From contig NC_054702.1 in NCBI RefSeq assembly GCF_016097555.1, forward strand, positions 112,106,171 through 112,170,170: a stretch of DNA of 64,000 bases. The letters run 5' to 3'. Of this stretch, positions 62,581 through 64,000 are shown piece by piece. The notes under the pieces are model-generated. The model did not search any database and was not told where the DNA came from. It saw only the letters and a list, made by a program, of their open reading frames with translations. The stretch comes from Gigantopelta aegis. Lineage: Eukaryota > Mollusca > Gastropoda > Neomphalida > Peltospiridae. Position numbers and translations under genes: made by a program. Each line of letters opens with the position of its first letter. The first letter of the stretch is position 1.

Positions 62581-64000
62581 CCTTTTTAGGTCTAAGTAAT
62601 GAATAAAAATAACATATAGTCTTGAAAAATGTTACGTAAATCGAACTCAGTACCCTCTTCCTCTACTCCTAGAGTGTTACGTAATTAGTAACACCCCCTT
62701 ACATGTAACGCGTATGCCAACAGCTGGCCACTGTCAAAATTTCAAGGCAAATCCCCCACTCACCGACCCCTGGAAAGGCGTTGTACCATACCTCTATGGA
62801 TATAAATATGTTTTGGAGATATGAGACGACCCCTCAATGAAGACAGTTAAATTTGTTCAAAAATTGCGAAATCTCACGTGCTCTCTTGTTGGGGAATTCT
62901 ATACTTGTGATAAGCCAATGAAAACCGAGATCGGTACGAGCCCGTCAAAAGTGTTCCACTTTCAAAATCATGGCTTTGTTTTTGACCTGGATAAGCCAGT
63001 GTATTGAAACCAATGGGAGTTCTGCGTCATATATGCACCAAAAATGTAATTGGATTTTCTGTTCTATATGCTTAAATAATAAAAAATATTCCAGGGAATG
63101 TAGTTTTAAGTTTGTGGCTGTCAAAGCTTGACAGATGACAATGTGTACCTGTCCAACAACATCCGTGACCAGACAGGCCCATAAGAACGATATGTGGAGG
63201 GAAGGGAGGTAGGAGGAGGTCCCAGCCCCTACAGCAGGGGGGGATAACCCATATTATATTTTTAAATAACCTTTATTTATATATTATATACCAAGAAACC
63301 CGAACCCTGCACATTTTTGTCCCCACCGCCTGGTTCCTACAGGTCTAGTATTTCCAGACTTGTTCCAGATGATAAGAAATCACTTGATCAGCATTATCCT
63401 GTCTTTTCACTAGGTGTAAGTTCAGCTAGTTGTTTGTGTCTAACGTTCACTAGACTGGTTTTTACGCTACAATTTAAAACAAATAACTGTTGTCAAATAG
63501 TTTCCAAATGTTTGCAAAAAATATCATGTCTGTGTTTTGTTGGATCGATCGTAGTTCACACCAAATTATTTTTAAGTAAAGTATTTGATAAAATTCACTA
63601 CAAAGAAATATATAAATATAATTCATACTTAAATAATAAAGTAATAAATGTTAAATCTTAAGACAGGTTTTCGTTTTCTCCCATTGCCGATGATGTAATC
63701 AGTATTTCCCCAAAATCAAAGAAAATACGAATGGTGTTGATCAAATAAATAATGTTGGCCGAGGCGTTCCAAGAAAGACATTCGGAACACCTCAATATTC
63801 CAAATATTCATGAGCTACGGTAATTATGGTATCAAGACTATGTTTATTTAACTTGCAATCCATGCTGATTTTTATTTTTATTGAAGTTATTGCTAAAAAT
63901 TAGGCCCTATAATATTGCTCTATATTATAATTTTTTTTTTTTTTTTTTACTTGTTCACCGGATAACCACCGCTGTACATTATGCTTGTCCAAGTAAATTT

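Larger units (their letters stand above)
57954..64000 (-). other. ZMPSTE24 intron 1, partial
   Basis: Runs off the right edge. Contains the purine-pyrimidine tract and the SINE-derived array at 58371-60560, SINE pieces at 60785-60850 and 62100-62580, and matching inverted fragments near 58105-58190 and 63948-64000 (AAATTTACTTGGACAAGC). I searched the minus strand for the N-terminal membrane exon and saw none. 60900-62050 and 62600-63930 show no recognisable feature. Confidence 0.65.

Overview
The window is animal nuclear DNA and very probably molluscan. It is AT-rich and holds three spliced, conserved metazoan genes with long introns full of tandem arrays, SINEs and small inverted-repeat elements. 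Two dispersed SINE families look like ones I remember as abundant in gastropod and bivalve genomes. That attribution rests on memory, so the clade is likely but not proven. There is no sign of bacterial, plasmid or phage sequence.

Layout. (1) 53-26028, minus strand: SYAP1 (synapse-associated protein 1, BSD domain), complete in eight coding exons, 351 codons plus stop. (2) 26029-26306: a 278-bp interval between two divergent start codons, probably a shared promoter. (3) 26307-35566, plus strand: PSMG1 (proteasome assembly chaperone 1, PAC1), complete in six coding exons, 277 codons plus stop. (4) 35567-39444: convergent intergenic DNA. (5) 39445-57953, minus strand: ZMPSTE24 (CAAX prenyl protease 1), nine exons giving 487 codons plus stop. 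Only the first, N-terminal exon is missing, presumably beyond base 64000. (6) 57954-64000: ZMPSTE24 first intron. All exon joins were checked for GT/AG borders and reading phase. The three genes are not an operon; they act separately in signalling, proteasome assembly and prenyl-protein processing.

The most striking feature is the relation between tandem arrays and splice sites. ZMPSTE24 exon 9 is flanked on both sides by large minisatellites that incorporate its own splice signals. Downstream, a 9.3-kb array of a 57-bp unit repeats the last 27 coding bases plus the splice donor about 160 times. Upstream, a 2.1-kb array of a 30-bp unit repeats the region of its acceptor that resembles a branch point and pyrimidine tract. 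SYAP1 exon 7 has a 41-bp array whose unit repeats its last 8 coding bases and its donor. ZMPSTE24 exon 7 has a degenerate duplication of its donor. The 57-bp unit is a multiple of three and open in the exon frame, so reading past the donor would add 19-residue repeats. I regard this recurrent minisatellite growth at exon-intron borders as the candidate undescribed phenomenon.

Other features are a minisatellite born inside a SINE (58.76-60.56 kb), about 380 bp of almost pure alternating purine-pyrimidine DNA (58.37-58.75 kb), nested transposons with target-site duplications, foldback elements in SYAP1 intron 1, and a 30-bp coding repeat in the cytosolic loop of ZMPSTE24.
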